A stretch of 64,000 nt of DNA, taken from contig NC_015499.1 in assembly GCF_000212395.1 (NCBI RefSeq), forward strand, positions 1,561,421 through 1,625,420, in the 5' to 3' direction. Below are positions 25,441-35,789 of this stretch, one piece after another (position 1 is the first letter of the stretch; every line of letters starts with the position of its first letter). Source of the stretch: Thermodesulfobium narugense DSM 14796. Its GTDB lineage: Bacteria > Thermodesulfobiota > Thermodesulfobiia > Thermodesulfobiales > Thermodesulfobiaceae. Below the pieces are notes generated by a model, which was not told the DNA's origin, ran no database searches, and saw only the letters and a list, made by a program, of their open reading frames with translations. Made by a program: the position numbers and the translations under genes.

Positions 25441-27036
25441 TTGTCAAAAAGTGCTTATTTTGGAGAAATTGAATTAAGCAAGGATACAGTTTTAGCTCTT
25501 AAAGAGATGGGTTTCGAAGAACCATCCGAAATTCAAAAACAAACAATACCAATTGTAATGCAAGGATTTGATGTAATAGGCCAGGCGCAAACTGGGACAG
25601 GTAAAACTGCAGCATTTGGAATCCCAATAGTTGAAAAAACTACCAAAGATAGGGTTCCTCAATCACTAGTACTTACACCTACAAGGGAGCTTGCAATACA
25701 GGTCGCTGAAGAAATATCTAAAATATCAAAATACAGAGGGCTTAGAGTAGTTCCAATTTACGGCGGTCAATCTATTGAAAGGCAGATAAAAGCTCTAAAA
25801 AATGGAGCCCAGGTAATAATCGGTACACCTGGAAGGTTGATTGATCACATTAAAAGAGGAACATTATTTTTGTCCAAAATTTCAATACTTGTACTTGACG
25901 AAGCTGATGAAATGCTTGATATGGGATTTATTGAAGATATAGAAACAATTATGAAATCAATTAAAAACGAAAATATACAAACTCTGCTATTTTCAGCAAC
26001 CATGCCAGATCCAATCATGGCACTCACCAAAAAATACATGAAAAATCCAAAAGTAGTCTCAATAAGCAAAGAGCAACTTACAGTACCTTTGACAGATCAG
26101 TTTTACTGTGAGGCCAAAGATAAACTTGAAGCCCTATGCCGTATATTAGAAACAGAAGATATGGACAAAACAATTATATTCTGCAGAACAAAAAAAGGCG
26201 TAGATGAACTGGTTGCGTCATTAAACACAAGGGGGTATAGCGCCGAAGGCTTGCACGGAGATCTAACACAAGCCCAAAGAGATAAGGTAATGAAATCATT
26301 TAGGGAAAGAAATTTAGAGGTCCTTGTAGCAACAGACGTAGCAGCAAGAGGACTCGATATTTCTGATGTTAGTCACGTAATTAATTTCGATATACCTCAA
26401 GATCCAGAATCATATGTTCACAGAATAGGAAGAACCGGGAGAGCAGGCAAATCAGGTATAGCTATAACTTTTATAACTCCCAGAGAATTTAGACAACTAA
26501 GATTGATTGAAAAAGTTATTAGAACAACTATTAAGAGAAAGGAAGTTCCAAGTATTTCAGATCTTTTAGAAAAACAAAAAGATGAATTAAAGAATTTAAT
26601 TTCTAAAATAATTAGACAAGAAAACATATCTCATTATCTTTCAATAGTCGAAGAGATGACTGAAGAATTTGAACCAGAAAAAATTGCTGCTGCCGCAATC
26701 AGATTATATCAGGAAGGAGAACCAGAAGAAAAACTTGAAGTTGACAAAGAAAAGTTCAAAAAAACAGGGGCAAAAGAGGGCATGACAAGGCTTTTTATAA
26801 ATATTGGCAAAGAGAAAAACATTTCAAAAGACGATATTGTAAACTATATCTGTGAAGAAGGAGATATGAAGAAAAAGGATATAAAAAATATAAGAATATT
26901 AGATAAATTTACCTTCCTCGAAGTGCCAGAAGAAGCATCAGAAAGAATAATTGCAGTATTGCACAAATCGGTTATAAAGGGGCACAAAATCCACGCAGAG
27001 CCTGCAAGACCTATTAGAAAAAATGAAAATTTTTAG
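25441..27036 (+). CDS. deaD: DEAD-box RNA helicase with RNA-binding tail
   Basis: A 531-residue ATP-dependent RNA helicase. All core motifs are present: AQTGTGKT, PTRELAIQ, DEAD (VLDEADEMLDMGF), SAT, the ARGLD region and HRIGRTGRAG. A C-terminal DbpA/CsdA-type RNA-binding domain (RLFINIGKEKNISKDDIVNYI) suggests ribosome-assembly or mRNA-decay roles, as in CsdA/CshA. The start TTG follows AAAAAGGAG. Its last 14 bases overlap the next, exported protein gene. Confidence 0.94.
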   Translation: MSKSAYFGEIELSKDTVLALKEMGFEEPSEIQKQTIPIVMQGFDVIGQAQTGTGKTAAFGIPIVEKTTKDRVPQSLVLTPTRELAIQVAEEISKISKYRGLRVVPIYGGQSIERQIKALKNGAQVIIGTPGRLIDHIKRGTLFLSKISILVLDEADEMLDMGFIEDIETIMKSIKNENIQTLLFSATMPDPIMALTKKYMKNPKVVSISKEQLTVPLTDQFYCEAKDKLEALCRILETEDMDKTIIFCRTKKGVDELVASLNTRGYSAEGLHGDLTQAQRDKVMKSFRERNLEVLVATDVAARGLDISDVSHVINFDIPQDPESYVHRIGRTGRAGKSGIAITFITPREFRQLRLIEKVIRTTIKRKEVPSISDLLEKQKDELKNLISKIIRQENISHYLSIVEEMTEEFEPEKIAAAAIRLYQEGEPEEKLEVDKEKFKKTGAKEGMTRLFINIGKEKNISKDDIVNYICEEGDMKKKDIKNIRILDKFTFLEVPEEASERIIAVLHKSVIKGHKIHAEPARPIRKNENF

Positions 27037-27532
27037 TTGTAAATTTATAAGTTTTTGCTTGCTATTTGTATTCACTACTCTATTTTTATTCTCCAGTAGC
27101 CATTTAAACTCTGATGAAATATCTTCAGAATTTAAATCTGGTTATGATCTAGCAAAAGGATGCTTTGAAACTTCTACAAATAAATTTGAAAACAACAAAG
27201 ATAAATATGATTATGAAAGCTGTATACTATCAAAAGAAAAGAATTTTACAAAGGAAGATAAAAAGAACAATCTATTTCTTCTTGGTTTCAATTATTCTGC
27301 TTTTAATTATGAAGAACTCAGGCTAATTTTGCAATCATTAAACGGGCCATTTGACACAGAAATGGTAAAGTTTGCTTTAAATCACTACACTACTACAAGA
27401 GATTTACAAAAAAAACTTAGAATTGATAATACAACTTTGGCATCCTGGCTTTCTATTAGCAAACAAAAGCTCGAAGATCAGTTTGATAAATGGGATAACA
27501 TAAAAGCAAAATATTCAAAACCTAATTTTTAG
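27023..27532 (+). CDS. Exported or membrane-anchored hypothetical protein
   Basis: This 169-residue protein is not recognised. It has a hydrophobic N-terminal segment (about 8-25) ending near SSSHLNSDE, suggesting a signal peptide or anchor. The body is Lys/Glu/Asn-rich and probably helical. The segment RDLQKKLRIDNTTLASWLSISKQKLEDQ resembles a short helix-turn-helix-like or helical hairpin but is not convincing. The ATG lies inside the end of the helicase gene, so translation is likely coupled. Confidence 0.65.
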   Translation: MKIFSCKFISFCLLFVFTTLFLFSSSHLNSDEISSEFKSGYDLAKGCFETSTNKFENNKDKYDYESCILSKEKNFTKEDKKNNLFLLGFNYSAFNYEELRLILQSLNGPFDTEMVKFALNHYTTTRDLQKKLRIDNTTLASWLSISKQKLEDQFDKWDNIKAKYSKPNF

Positions 27533-28001
27533 TTTTTCCTGGCAAAATTGCATTTAAAAGATAAAACATATAATACGAATTTAAAACAACAATAAAAGCC
27601 AAAATCACAAAAAATCCCCACTGAAACTGAGTAGCTATATGTTGTGTTTTTGCTACAATACCAATAGTAAAGGAGAATACAAAATAAGCTGCAAGCAGCA
27701 CAAAACTCAAAGTACCACAAACCAATTTGGTTAAATTTTTTGCAGGTCTAACCAACCAAAAAAGAGTTCCAAAAGCAGTAGAAAAGTATATAAGCTCTGA
27801 TATAAAACCAAGGTTAGTATTTTGTATTTTTATCATAGAAGCTATAGTAGGATTATTAGTTATATCGTTAAACGTGACGCTTTGAGTCAAAAGATCTTGT
27901 GATGTCAAAAACTTACAAAATGGGAGAGAGCCTAAAAGAATGCCAATAAAAGAAAATAAAATTGCGGGTAGGTACAAAATTAATGAATCTTTAAATTTCA
28001 T
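27522..28001 (-). CDS. Four-helix membrane protein of unknown function
   Basis: A 159-residue membrane protein starting at ATG 28001 behind AGGAGGCAAG. The longer frame from 28043 lacks a site. Four hydrophobic stretches lie near 10-28, 56-75, 86-111 and 122-150. No family motif is visible. It is divergent from the ThrE-type exporter, with about 45 bases between starts, and convergent with the preceding gene. Confidence 0.65.
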   Translation of the reverse strand: MKFKDSLILYLPAILFSFIGILLGSLPFCKFLTSQDLLTQSVTFNDITNNPTIASMIKIQNTNLGFISELIYFSTAFGTLFWLVRPAKNLTKLVCGTLSFVLLAAYFVFSFTIGIVAKTQHIATQFQWGFFVILAFIVVLNSYYMFYLLNAILPGKTKN

Positions 28002-28046
28002 CTTGCCTCCTAATTTTTTTGTTTTAAACATTAAATATATCAAATT

Positions 28047-29297
28047 ATGCTTGAAATGAACAGTAAAAAAGTTTTATTTCCCGGTAAAAATAGTCCTGAA
28101 GTTAAATTTATTGTTGAACTTGGTAAAGCCTTCCACAAGTGCGGCTTTTCTTCATATGCCCTCGAAGAAAGACTTATGGAAGTAGCCTCTAAATTTAATA
28201 TAGCTTTGCAAGTCTATTCTTCTCCAACAGGGATTTTTCTATCTTTTGAAGACCAAGATGCTTTTACAACAACTATATTAAGAGTAGAACCAGGAATTCT
28301 TGATCTCGAAAAAATTGCATTAACCAACGAGATTTCAAATAGAGTTCTGGAAAATAAAATAACAGCGAAAGAGGGTGTTGACCTTCTAAAAAGGGTGATG
28401 TCAAAAGACAATCGATTTTCTTTCTGGATCATTGTATTTTCATATGCTGCAGTTTCTGCAATGGTTTCCATCATTATGGGTGGTGGGCTAAAAGAACTTT
28501 TTGTATCCAGTTTTCTTGGACTTATAACTGGAATTATTTTTATAATTACCAATAAATTAAACCTCACAAGATTATTAGAATTTATCTGTGCAGCATCAGT
28601 TGGGGCACTGTCAAATATTCTGTACACAACAATTGGTCCATATGATCAATCTGTATCAATTATCTCTGGATTAATAGTACTCTTTCCTGGACTTACTTTA
28701 ATATCAGGAATCGATGAAATCGCAAATAGAAATCTTGTATCGGGCACAACAAGACTTAGTTCTGCAATCTTTATACTAATGTTTATAGTGTTTGGAGTTG
28801 CATTAGGAACAGATTTATTCTTTCCTCACGAAAATTCATACATACTTAATATAAAAAATTTAACTTTCCCATTGCCCTTTAAATATATTGCAACCCTTTT
28901 GGCACCATTAACTTTTATTGCTATTCTTAACGCAAGAACAAAGGATGCACCGGTAATGCTTGTTTCTTCTCTTCTTGCTCAAATTGGACTTTATTTTGGA
29001 AATAGAATTATAAGCGATCAGATTGGTATTTTTTTCGCATCTTTAGTACTTGGGAGTTTCTCCAACTCCTGGGCAAGATTTAGCAAGGGCTCACAATATA
29101 TTCCGCTAATATCTGGTTTGATATTACTTGTACCTGGCGTAGTCGGCTATCAAAGTCTCTCTTCCTTTTTATCAAAGGATATTAATGAGGGCATTATGGC
29201 AGCTTTTAATATGAGTTTGAGGGCTATTGCATTAGTTACAGGACTTCTTTGCTCAAATTTTATGATTTCAGCTTACAAGCCTAAAAAACAAGATTAG
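28047..29297 (+). CDS. ThrE-family threonine/serine exporter
   Basis: A 416-residue protein with the N-terminal cytoplasmic ThrE/PRM10 domain (ELGKAFHKCGFSSYALEERLMEVA, VYSSPTGIFLSF) and about ten transmembrane helices comprising both ThrE halves. The segment LIVLFPGLTLISGIDEIANRNLVSG and its C-terminal repeat LILLVPGVVGYQSL are typical. It likely exports small neutral amino acids or related compounds. The start is uncertain within its first codons (M1 or M4) because no strong ribosome-binding site is visible. It is convergent with the beta-lactamase-like gene. Confidence 0.85.
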   Translation: MLEMNSKKVLFPGKNSPEVKFIVELGKAFHKCGFSSYALEERLMEVASKFNIALQVYSSPTGIFLSFEDQDAFTTTILRVEPGILDLEKIALTNEISNRVLENKITAKEGVDLLKRVMSKDNRFSFWIIVFSYAAVSAMVSIIMGGGLKELFVSSFLGLITGIIFIITNKLNLTRLLEFICAASVGALSNILYTTIGPYDQSVSIISGLIVLFPGLTLISGIDEIANRNLVSGTTRLSSAIFILMFIVFGVALGTDLFFPHENSYILNIKNLTFPLPFKYIATLLAPLTFIAILNARTKDAPVMLVSSLLAQIGLYFGNRIISDQIGIFFASLVLGSFSNSWARFSKGSQYIPLISGLILLVPGVVGYQSLSSFLSKDINEGIMAAFNMSLRAIALVTGLLCSNFMISAYKPKKQD

Positions 29298-30880
29298 TTT
29301 CCTTTTATAAATTTATCTCCCAAAAAATTAAAACTCATATTCTGATCGTTTGAATCAAAATTTATCACCAGATCGCTAAAATCAATTAATTTCGCGCTAT
29401 TATCAGAAACTGGCACCAAAACGAGACTCATTCTTTCACCCACCGAATCAGTATAATCAAGCATATAAAAGCCTCTAAATCTTTCAATTTCAACATCCTT
29501 TATCAAACTATTTTTGCTAACGCTAATCCATTTACCTGATCTTTCTTTCCAGATATCACTATATCTTGGTTCTTCAATTTCTCTTGCAAAAAGTATATTT
29601 TGTCCAAAATTCAACAAATCAAGATACCTAATCCCATTGATATATGTAAATCTAAACCTTAGTTCTTTAATGTAATCATTGTTGTCCTCTACTGGAATAA
29701 GACTAAAACTTGAATCGATATAAAATCTAACAAAATAAAACTTTTTATTCATGTTGCACATCAAATCTTTATCCACAACATGAAATTCAGTAATTCCTTT
29801 CCTATTTTCAAAAAAACCTTTGTAAAAATCCAGAAGATCACTTTTATCTTCAACTTTTTTTAAAGATAAGTTAGCTCTATAATCAAAGATATCCATGTTG
29901 AGAAAATCCTTTAAGGATACTTTTAATAGCTCCTTTGACAAATAGTCCTTTTTATCAAAGCTAATTGGAAAGTTAGATAGAAAAACAATAGCAAATTTTT
30001 TCTGAGGGATTACAAAAACAAAAGAACTTGTTGAATCGTCATATTGATAATATAAATTGTATTTATTATAAACGTTGTTTTCATCTATCAGGGTAATATC
30101 TTGAGAAATAAAGGAAGGGGTAAAATATAAGTCTTGATCGTAAGAAGTTCTTGCGAATCTCTCAAATATTTTTTCAGAAATTTTCTTATTTGACATAATG
30201 GCTGATAAAAATTTACTCATGTTTTCAGGAGAACTATAAAATCTATTTGAAAGGGGAAATTGTTCGCTCTTTTGATTATTGTAAAAGTCAGTATTATTAA
30301 GATTAAATTTTTTAAATAGGTCAACAAAGGAATTTTTAAAACTATTTTTTTCAATTTTTTCAATAATCAAAAGCAAGATATCGTTCGAAATTTGAGATCT
30401 ATTATATGATTCATTATATTTTAGGATATTTTCATTTTTTATTAAAAAGTTCCAAAAATCTTCTGCAGAATCTATTTTGTAAGGATAGCTGTAAGGAAGA
30501 TAAGTATGATCTTCTAATAAATCAGATATCCTGATATTGCTTTGGTATTTATTCCTTAGTTCAGATAAATATTTTGAAATTGAATCGTTAAAATTTATTC
30601 TTCCAGTCTCGTTAAACTCTACTGCTATTACTCCAATAAATATTCTTGAAAGACCACCAATATTATATTTTTCACTAAAATTCTCAGAACTTTTGCCAAA
30701 ATCTTTTAAAAAATATTTATCACCATAAACTACACAAATTGAAGCTCTCTTGTCACCTTCCAAATTAATTACGTTTTCTACAATTTTATTTAAATCTTTG
30801 CTAATTTCATTAGAATCTTTTGAAAAGGCTAAATTTTGGAAGATCAAGAGAAAAATTATAGTCAAGATTATTGATTTCAT
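29294..30880 (-). CDS. Beta-lactamase-fold protein lacking catalytic residues
   Basis: A 528-residue exported protein with a signal peptide (cleavage near LAFSKDS) and a serine beta-lactamase/class C-like N-terminal ~340 residues, then a C-terminal beta-rich domain. At the place of the SxxK motif the sequence reads YNIGGLSRIFIGV, where family members have IGSVSKxFT, so the nucleophile Ser is Gly and Lys is Arg. The YxN position reads ISN. It is therefore likely a pseudoenzyme that binds rather than cleaves, perhaps at the cell wall. GGAGGGAAAAAG precedes the ATG. The alignment is by eye. Confidence 0.65.
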   Translation of the reverse strand: MKSIILTIIFLLIFQNLAFSKDSNEISKDLNKIVENVINLEGDKRASICVVYGDKYFLKDFGKSSENFSEKYNIGGLSRIFIGVIAVEFNETGRINFNDSISKYLSELRNKYQSNIRISDLLEDHTYLPYSYPYKIDSAEDFWNFLIKNENILKYNESYNRSQISNDILLLIIEKIEKNSFKNSFVDLFKKFNLNNTDFYNNQKSEQFPLSNRFYSSPENMSKFLSAIMSNKKISEKIFERFARTSYDQDLYFTPSFISQDITLIDENNVYNKYNLYYQYDDSTSSFVFVIPQKKFAIVFLSNFPISFDKKDYLSKELLKVSLKDFLNMDIFDYRANLSLKKVEDKSDLLDFYKGFFENRKGITEFHVVDKDLMCNMNKKFYFVRFYIDSSFSLIPVEDNNDYIKELRFRFTYINGIRYLDLLNFGQNILFAREIEEPRYSDIWKERSGKWISVSKNSLIKDVEIERFRGFYMLDYTDSVGERMSLVLVPVSDNSAKLIDFSDLVINFDSNDQNMSFNFLGDKFIKGN

Positions 30881-30991
30881 CTTTTTCCCTCCTTAAAAGT
30901 TAGAAAAATAATATATAATTAATTAGTAGTCATTTTATCATAGCAATCATATGCTATTTTTAGATTTTTAATATTTAAGGAGGATTAAACT

Positions 30992-32197
30992 TTGGAAGAT
31001 TTCAAATTTGCAAGTGTAGAAGAAGCTCTTGATGACATAAAGAATTCTAAAATGATAATCATTACAGACGATGAAGATAGAGAGAATGAAGGAGATCTAT
31101 TCATCCCTGCAGAAAAGGTAACGCCAGAACACATTAACTTTATGGCAACTTATGGAAAGGGACTTATATGTCTTCCACTTACCGAAGAAAGGCTCAAACA
31201 GCTTGATATAGAAGTGCTTGAAAGCAATAGCCCTGATCCATTTTATACAGCTTTCGCAATGCCAATTGATGCAAAAAACAATACAACCACTGGAATAAGT
31301 GCTTTTGACAGAGCACAGACCATCAGAAAGGCAATAGATCCAAATGCAAAACCTGAAGACTTTGTAAAACCTGGTCACGTTTTCCCGCTTAAGGCTAGAA
31401 AGGGAGGAGTGGTCATTAGAGCAGGACATACAGAAGCAGCAGTTGATCTTGCTAGTATGGCAGGTTTGTTCCCGGCAGGGGTAATATGTGAGATTATGAA
31501 AGAAGACGGAACAATGGCAAGAATGCCAGATCTAATTGAATTTTCCAAAAAGCACAATATAAAAATCCTAACCATTGCAGATCTTATAAAACATAGATTG
31601 CAAAGTGAAATATGGGTAAAGAGAATGGCTGAAGCAGATTTACCAACTAAATATGGTAATTTCAAAATATACGCTTATAGATATCTAATGGATAAAAGCG
31701 AACACGTCGCTCTTGTAAAGGGCGACGTCAGAAACAAGCAAAACGTTCTTGTAAGAGTCCATTCGGAGTGTCTTACAGGAGATGTTTTCGGATCTTTAAG
31801 ATGTGATTGTGGTGACCAATTACACACAGCTATGAAGATGATAAACGATGAAGGTTTAGGAGTGATTCTTTATCTAAGACAAGAGGGCAGAGGCATTGGT
31901 CTTGCCAACAAAATTAAAGCTTATCACCTTCAAGATACCTGTCATTTAGATACTGTTGAAGCAAACATAAAGCTTGGGTTTCCCCCAGATTTAAGAGAAT
32001 ATGGAATGGGAGCAATGATGTTGAAAGATTTAGGCCTCTCAACCATAAGAATTCTCACTAATAACCCAAAAAAATTGCTTGGCATAAAGGGCTTCGGACT
32101 TCAGATAACTGAAAGAGTACCCATAAAAATCGATCCTAATCCTTATAACAAAGACTATCTAAAGTGCAAGGTTGAAAAAATGGGACATATGTTTTAA
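30992..32197 (+). CDS. ribBA: Bifunctional DHBP synthase / GTP cyclohydrolase II
   Basis: A 401-residue enzyme making two riboflavin precursors. Residues 1-200 are the 3,4-dihydroxy-2-butanone-4-phosphate synthase ([22 protein letters not shown]). Residues ~205-401 are GTP cyclohydrolase II, with zinc cysteines in [20 protein letters not shown] and the [10 protein letters not shown] motif. TAAGGAGG precedes the TTG start. ribH follows 38 bases on. ribD and ribE are not in the window. The 111-base upstream gap is too short and shows no FMN riboswitch. Confidence 0.96.
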   Translation: MEDFKFASVEEALDDIKNSKMIIITDDEDRENEGDLFIPAEKVTPEHINFMATYGKGLICLPLTEERLKQLDIEVLESNSPDPFYTAFAMPIDAKNNTTTGISAFDRAQTIRKAIDPNAKPEDFVKPGHVFPLKARKGGVVIRAGHTEAAVDLASMAGLFPAGVICEIMKEDGTMARMPDLIEFSKKHNIKILTIADLIKHRLQSEIWVKRMAEADLPTKYGNFKIYAYRYLMDKSEHVALVKGDVRNKQNVLVRVHSECLTGDVFGSLRCDCGDQLHTAMKMINDEGLGVILYLRQEGRGIGLANKIKAYHLQDTCHLDTVEANIKLGFPPDLREYGMGAMMLKDLGLSTIRILTNNPKKLLGIKGFGLQITERVPIKIDPNPYNKDYLKCKVEKMGHMF

Positions 32198-32235
32198 ATA
32201 TGTTCTTTTAAAAAATTTATTTTAGGAGGATATTA

Positions 32236-32706
32236 ATGCAAATATTTGAAGGAAAGCTTAGTGCTAAAGATCTTAAAATAGGCATTGTTGTGAGTAGGTT
32301 TAACAGCATAGTTACTTCCAGACTTTTAGATGGTGCGCTGGATTGTTTAAATAGACATGAGTGTCAAGATAAAAATATAAGCATATACTATGTACCTGGT
32401 GCATGGGAGATTCCTCTTACTTTAAAAAAATTGTCCAAATTAGGAAAATTTGATGGCATTATAGCTCTTGGTGCTGTAATCAGAGGAGAAACTCCTCATT
32501 TCGATTATGTAGCCGCAGAAACGTCAAAAGGAGTTGCATTGGTTTCTCTTGAACAAGAAATTCCCATATCATTTGGCATACTAACCACAGACACTATGGA
32601 TCAAGCTTTTGACAGAGCTGGTGGAAAAGCTGGCAACAAAGGTTTTGATTGTGCACTATCTCTAATTGAAACAATACAACTATTAAAGATTGCAACTGTG
32701 AAATAG
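32236..32706 (+). CDS. ribH: Lumazine synthase
   Basis: A 156-residue 6,7-dimethyl-8-ribityllumazine synthase, the penultimate step to riboflavin. Conserved motifs are [39 protein letters not shown] and the C-terminal [17 protein letters not shown] precedes the ATG. It is co-transcribed with ribBA and followed closely by recG. Confidence 0.96.
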   Translation: MQIFEGKLSAKDLKIGIVVSRFNSIVTSRLLDGALDCLNRHECQDKNISIYYVPGAWEIPLTLKKLSKLGKFDGIIALGAVIRGETPHFDYVAAETSKGVALVSLEQEIPISFGILTTDTMDQAFDRAGGKAGNKGFDCALSLIETIQLLKIATVK

Positions 32707-32726
32707 TAATTAGACTTTAATATCTT

Positions 32727-34730
32727 ATGGCTTTGAAGTCTATTAAGTTGCCAGATCTCTTAAGAGATCTCTTTTTAGACTCAATAGATGACATCATTTA
32801 TTGTTTCCCAAAAAGATATAGAGAGGTTACAGTCGTTAGATCCCATAAAGACGTGGTACCAGGAAAAAGCCTTGCTTTCAAAGCACAAATAGGAATGCCT
32901 GTTTATTACCCTGAAAGAAAAAGACTAGTAAAAGTTGAACTAAATATTGAAGGGAAAAAAGCAAGCGCTTGTTGGTTTAACCAGCCATACAAAAAGAATC
33001 AAATTTTAAAATTAAGACCAAATGCATATTTCGCCGGAGAAGCTGTTCTTAATAACAGAGAACTTGTTTTCTATCATCCCATTATAAGCAAAGATCCCAT
33101 TTACTCAGACTCTGGAATATATCCTGAATATTGCTTAGAAATTAACGATAGTGAAATTAGAAAAACTATAAAAGACATATTTGACGAAAAGAAAGAAATA
33201 AAAGAAACTCTGCCAGAATCTTTAATAAATAGATTAAAGTTAATGAAGCTTAAGGATGCTCTATATAACCTACACTTTCCAAAAGATTTAAGAAGTCTTG
33301 AGAGTGCAAGAAAAAGAATTGCATTTGATGAACTTTTACAATGGAAGCTAACAATACTAACCGAAAAACAAAAGTTTAGCTCAAAAAGTGCCCCAATATT
33401 AAACCCAGAATCAGATCTGGTAAAAAAATTCTTATCTTCTTTACCATTTACACTAACAGAAGACCAAAAAAAGGTTATTGATGAGATCTTTTCCGACGTA
33501 AGTAAAAACAAACCAATGCAAAGGCTTCTTCAAGGAGATGTAGGTTCAGGAAAAACTGTAATTGCAGTTAGTGCCCTATTGTGTGCTGTATCTTCTGGTT
33601 TTCAGGCCGCATTTATGGTCCCATCAGAAATACTATCAAAGCAACACTATGAAAAACTACGCGAATGGCTTAAGCCTATGGGAGTAAAAATTTATCTTCT
33701 AACGGGTTCAACTAAAAAATCTGAAAGAAACTTAATAATAGAAGAAATAAATAAAGGCGTACCATTAATCCTTACTGGAACTCATGCACTTATCACTGAA
33801 GGTCTTGAACTAAAAAATCTTGGACTAGTGGTCATAGACGAACAACACAGGTTTGGAGTAAGGCAAAGATTAAGCCTTATAGAAAAAGGCATATGTCCGC
33901 ATACCCTGGTGATGACAGCAACTCCAATACCGCGAACCCTAGCATCAATTTTTTATGCTGACTTAGATTATTCTGAGATAAGAACTATGCCAGAAGGGCG
34001 AAAAGAAATAGTTACAAAAATAATCAACAAAAGCGATATCAAGAAACTTTACTCAATAATACGTGAAAATCTAAAACAGTATGACTCAAGAGTCTTCTAT
34101 GTTTGTCCACTAATCGAAGACTCTAATTCTCTAAAACTAGAATCCGTGAAAAAGAGGCACAAAGAACTAGTGAATATCTTCCCAGAATTTGAAGTAGGCC
34201 TCATACACGGAAGACTCAGTCAAAGCGAACAAGACAAAATTATGCAAGACTTTAAGACAGGAAAGATCAAAATACTTGTTTCTACAACAGTAATCGAAGT
34301 AGGTATCGATATTCCTCAAGCAAATATTATGGTAATAGAAAATCCAGAAAGATTTGGCTTAGCACAACTGCATCAACTTCGCGGAAGAATAGGAAGAGGC
34401 AATCTAAGTTCAACTTGCTACTTGCTAGCAGACGAAGAATCATATTCTTCCAGAAGAGTACAAATTTTCGAGAAAGTAAACAATGGGTTTGAACTTGCCG
34501 AAAGGGATTTAGAACTAAGAGGTCAGGGCGAGATAATTGGATCTAAGCAAAGCGGTTTAGATCAAACATTAAAAGTTGCAAATCCCCTAAAAGATACGGA
34601 CATAATGAGAATAGCCCAAAAGGTTGCAGAGTTAATTATATCAAAAGATCCTGATCTAACATATTTTAAAGAGTTAAAATTAAAGATGGAAAAAACTTTT
34701 AAAGATAGAGAGGTAATAAAGGCGATTTGA
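32727..34730 (+). CDS. recG: ATP-dependent DNA helicase RecG
   Basis: A 667-residue helicase that remodels stalled forks and Holliday junctions. The N-terminal wedge region (LLRDLFLDSIDDIIYCFPKRYRE) is shorter than in long RecG forms. Walker A is GDVGSGKT, motif II is DEQHRFG, followed by TATPIPRTLA, VIEVGIDIPQAN and QLRGRIGRG. The RecG C-terminus with ERDLELRGQGEI is complete. The start ATG has no strong ribosome-binding site and lies 20 bases after ribH. The end overlaps rsmD by 4 bases. Confidence 0.95.
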   Translation: MALKSIKLPDLLRDLFLDSIDDIIYCFPKRYREVTVVRSHKDVVPGKSLAFKAQIGMPVYYPERKRLVKVELNIEGKKASACWFNQPYKKNQILKLRPNAYFAGEAVLNNRELVFYHPIISKDPIYSDSGIYPEYCLEINDSEIRKTIKDIFDEKKEIKETLPESLINRLKLMKLKDALYNLHFPKDLRSLESARKRIAFDELLQWKLTILTEKQKFSSKSAPILNPESDLVKKFLSSLPFTLTEDQKKVIDEIFSDVSKNKPMQRLLQGDVGSGKTVIAVSALLCAVSSGFQAAFMVPSEILSKQHYEKLREWLKPMGVKIYLLTGSTKKSERNLIIEEINKGVPLILTGTHALITEGLELKNLGLVVIDEQHRFGVRQRLSLIEKGICPHTLVMTATPIPRTLASIFYADLDYSEIRTMPEGRKEIVTKIINKSDIKKLYSIIRENLKQYDSRVFYVCPLIEDSNSLKLESVKKRHKELVNIFPEFEVGLIHGRLSQSEQDKIMQDFKTGKIKILVSTTVIEVGIDIPQANIMVIENPERFGLAQLHQLRGRIGRGNLSSTCYLLADEESYSSRRVQIFEKVNNGFELAERDLELRGQGEIIGSKQSGLDQTLKVANPLKDTDIMRIAQKVAELIISKDPDLTYFKELKLKMEKTFKDREVIKAI

Positions 34731-35290
34731 AAACTTCAATCGTGGGCGGAGAATTTAAAAATAGATCTTTAGTTAGTCCAAAAACTAATGAGGTAAGGCC
34801 TCTTAGCTCAAGAGTTAGAAAATCTCTAATGGATATCGTTGGAAGTAGAGTAATTGAGTGCACGCTTTTAGATCTTTTTGCAGGAATTGGCTCGGTTTCC
34901 ATAGAATTTCTCTCTCGAGGTGCCAAAAGTGTAATTAGCGTTGAAAAAAACCCAAAAATTGCAAGCTTTCTTAAGAAGAACCTAGAAAATTTTAACTTGC
35001 TCAATAGATGCACAATACTAAATTATTCTGTAGAAAAATTTTTGCTTAATTGTCATGATATAAAATTTGATATAATCTATATGGATCCACCTTTTTCTTA
35101 TGATTTAGAAAAGCTCTTACAAATTTTTTCTAATTTTGAAGGTTATCACAAAAAATCAATGTTTATTTTGCATCACTTTTTTAAATATAAACCGAAGGAG
35201 AAGCTAGGTTATTGGAAAATGTTAGATTCAAGAACCTATTCAAGCAATTCAATTACTTTTTATGCACCAGAAGATTCTATAGATGATTAA
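34727..35290 (+). CDS. rsmD: 16S rRNA (guanine-N2)-methyltransferase RsmD
   Basis: A 187-residue SAM-dependent enzyme that methylates G966 of 16S rRNA. Motifs: GGEFKNRSL near the start, RPLSSRVRKSL, the SAM-binding DLFAGIGSVSIEFLSRGA, and catalytic DPPF at about 122. The TTG start overlaps the recG stop (TTGA). It overlaps coaD by 8 bases, the frequent rsmD-coaD pairing. Confidence 0.93.
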   Translation: MKTSIVGGEFKNRSLVSPKTNEVRPLSSRVRKSLMDIVGSRVIECTLLDLFAGIGSVSIEFLSRGAKSVISVEKNPKIASFLKKNLENFNLLNRCTILNYSVEKFLLNCHDIKFDIIYMDPPFSYDLEKLLQIFSNFEGYHKKSMFILHHFFKYKPKEKLGYWKMLDSRTYSSNSITFYAPEDSIDD

Positions 35291-35789
35291 AAGAGCTTTA
35301 TATCCAGGCAGTTTTGACCCTATAACATTAGGTCATTTAGACATTGCAAGAAGAGCTTCTCACCTTTTTGATGAAGTAATCATTGCAGTTGCATATAATG
35401 AAAAGAAAAAGGCTTTGTTTAACATAGAAGAAAGAGTAAATCTTATAAAAGAGTCTCTCAAAGAAAGAAATATGCCAAAAAACGTTCACGTAACTAGTTA
35501 CACCTGCTTAACAATTGAATTTGCAAAATCATTAAATGTTAGCTCAATAATAAGAGGTTTGAGAGTAATTTCTGATTTTGAGTTTGAATTCCAGATGGCT
35601 CTTACCAATAGGAGAATGGATCCAAGGATAGAAACGGTTTTTTTAATGACGCATGAAGATTATTCATATATTAGTTCTACAATAATAAAAGAAATTGCTT
35701 CTCTAAATGGGAACGTAACTCCCTGGGTAACAGACGTTGTAAAAAATGCACTAAATGAAAAACTATTAGGAAGAGAGGGGAAAAAATGA
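35283..35789 (+). CDS. coaD: Phosphopantetheine adenylyltransferase
   Basis: A 168-residue enzyme of coenzyme A synthesis transferring AMP to 4'-phosphopantetheine. It has YPGSFDPITLGHLDI (nucleotidyltransferase HxGH-type motif TLGH), the RGLRVISDFEFEFQMA block, and YSYISSTIIKEIA. ATG lies inside the end of rsmD, and its end overlaps the next gene by 4 bases, so translation is coupled. Confidence 0.96.
   Translation: MIKRALYPGSFDPITLGHLDIARRASHLFDEVIIAVAYNEKKKALFNIEERVNLIKESLKERNMPKNVHVTSYTCLTIEFAKSLNVSSIIRGLRVISDFEFEFQMALTNRRMDPRIETVFLMTHEDYSYISSTIIKEIASLNGNVTPWVTDVVKNALNEKLLGREGKK

Noticed and set aside
30881-30991. FMN riboswitch upstream of ribBA
   Set aside because: The gap is only 111 bases and shows none of the conserved RFN-element segments.
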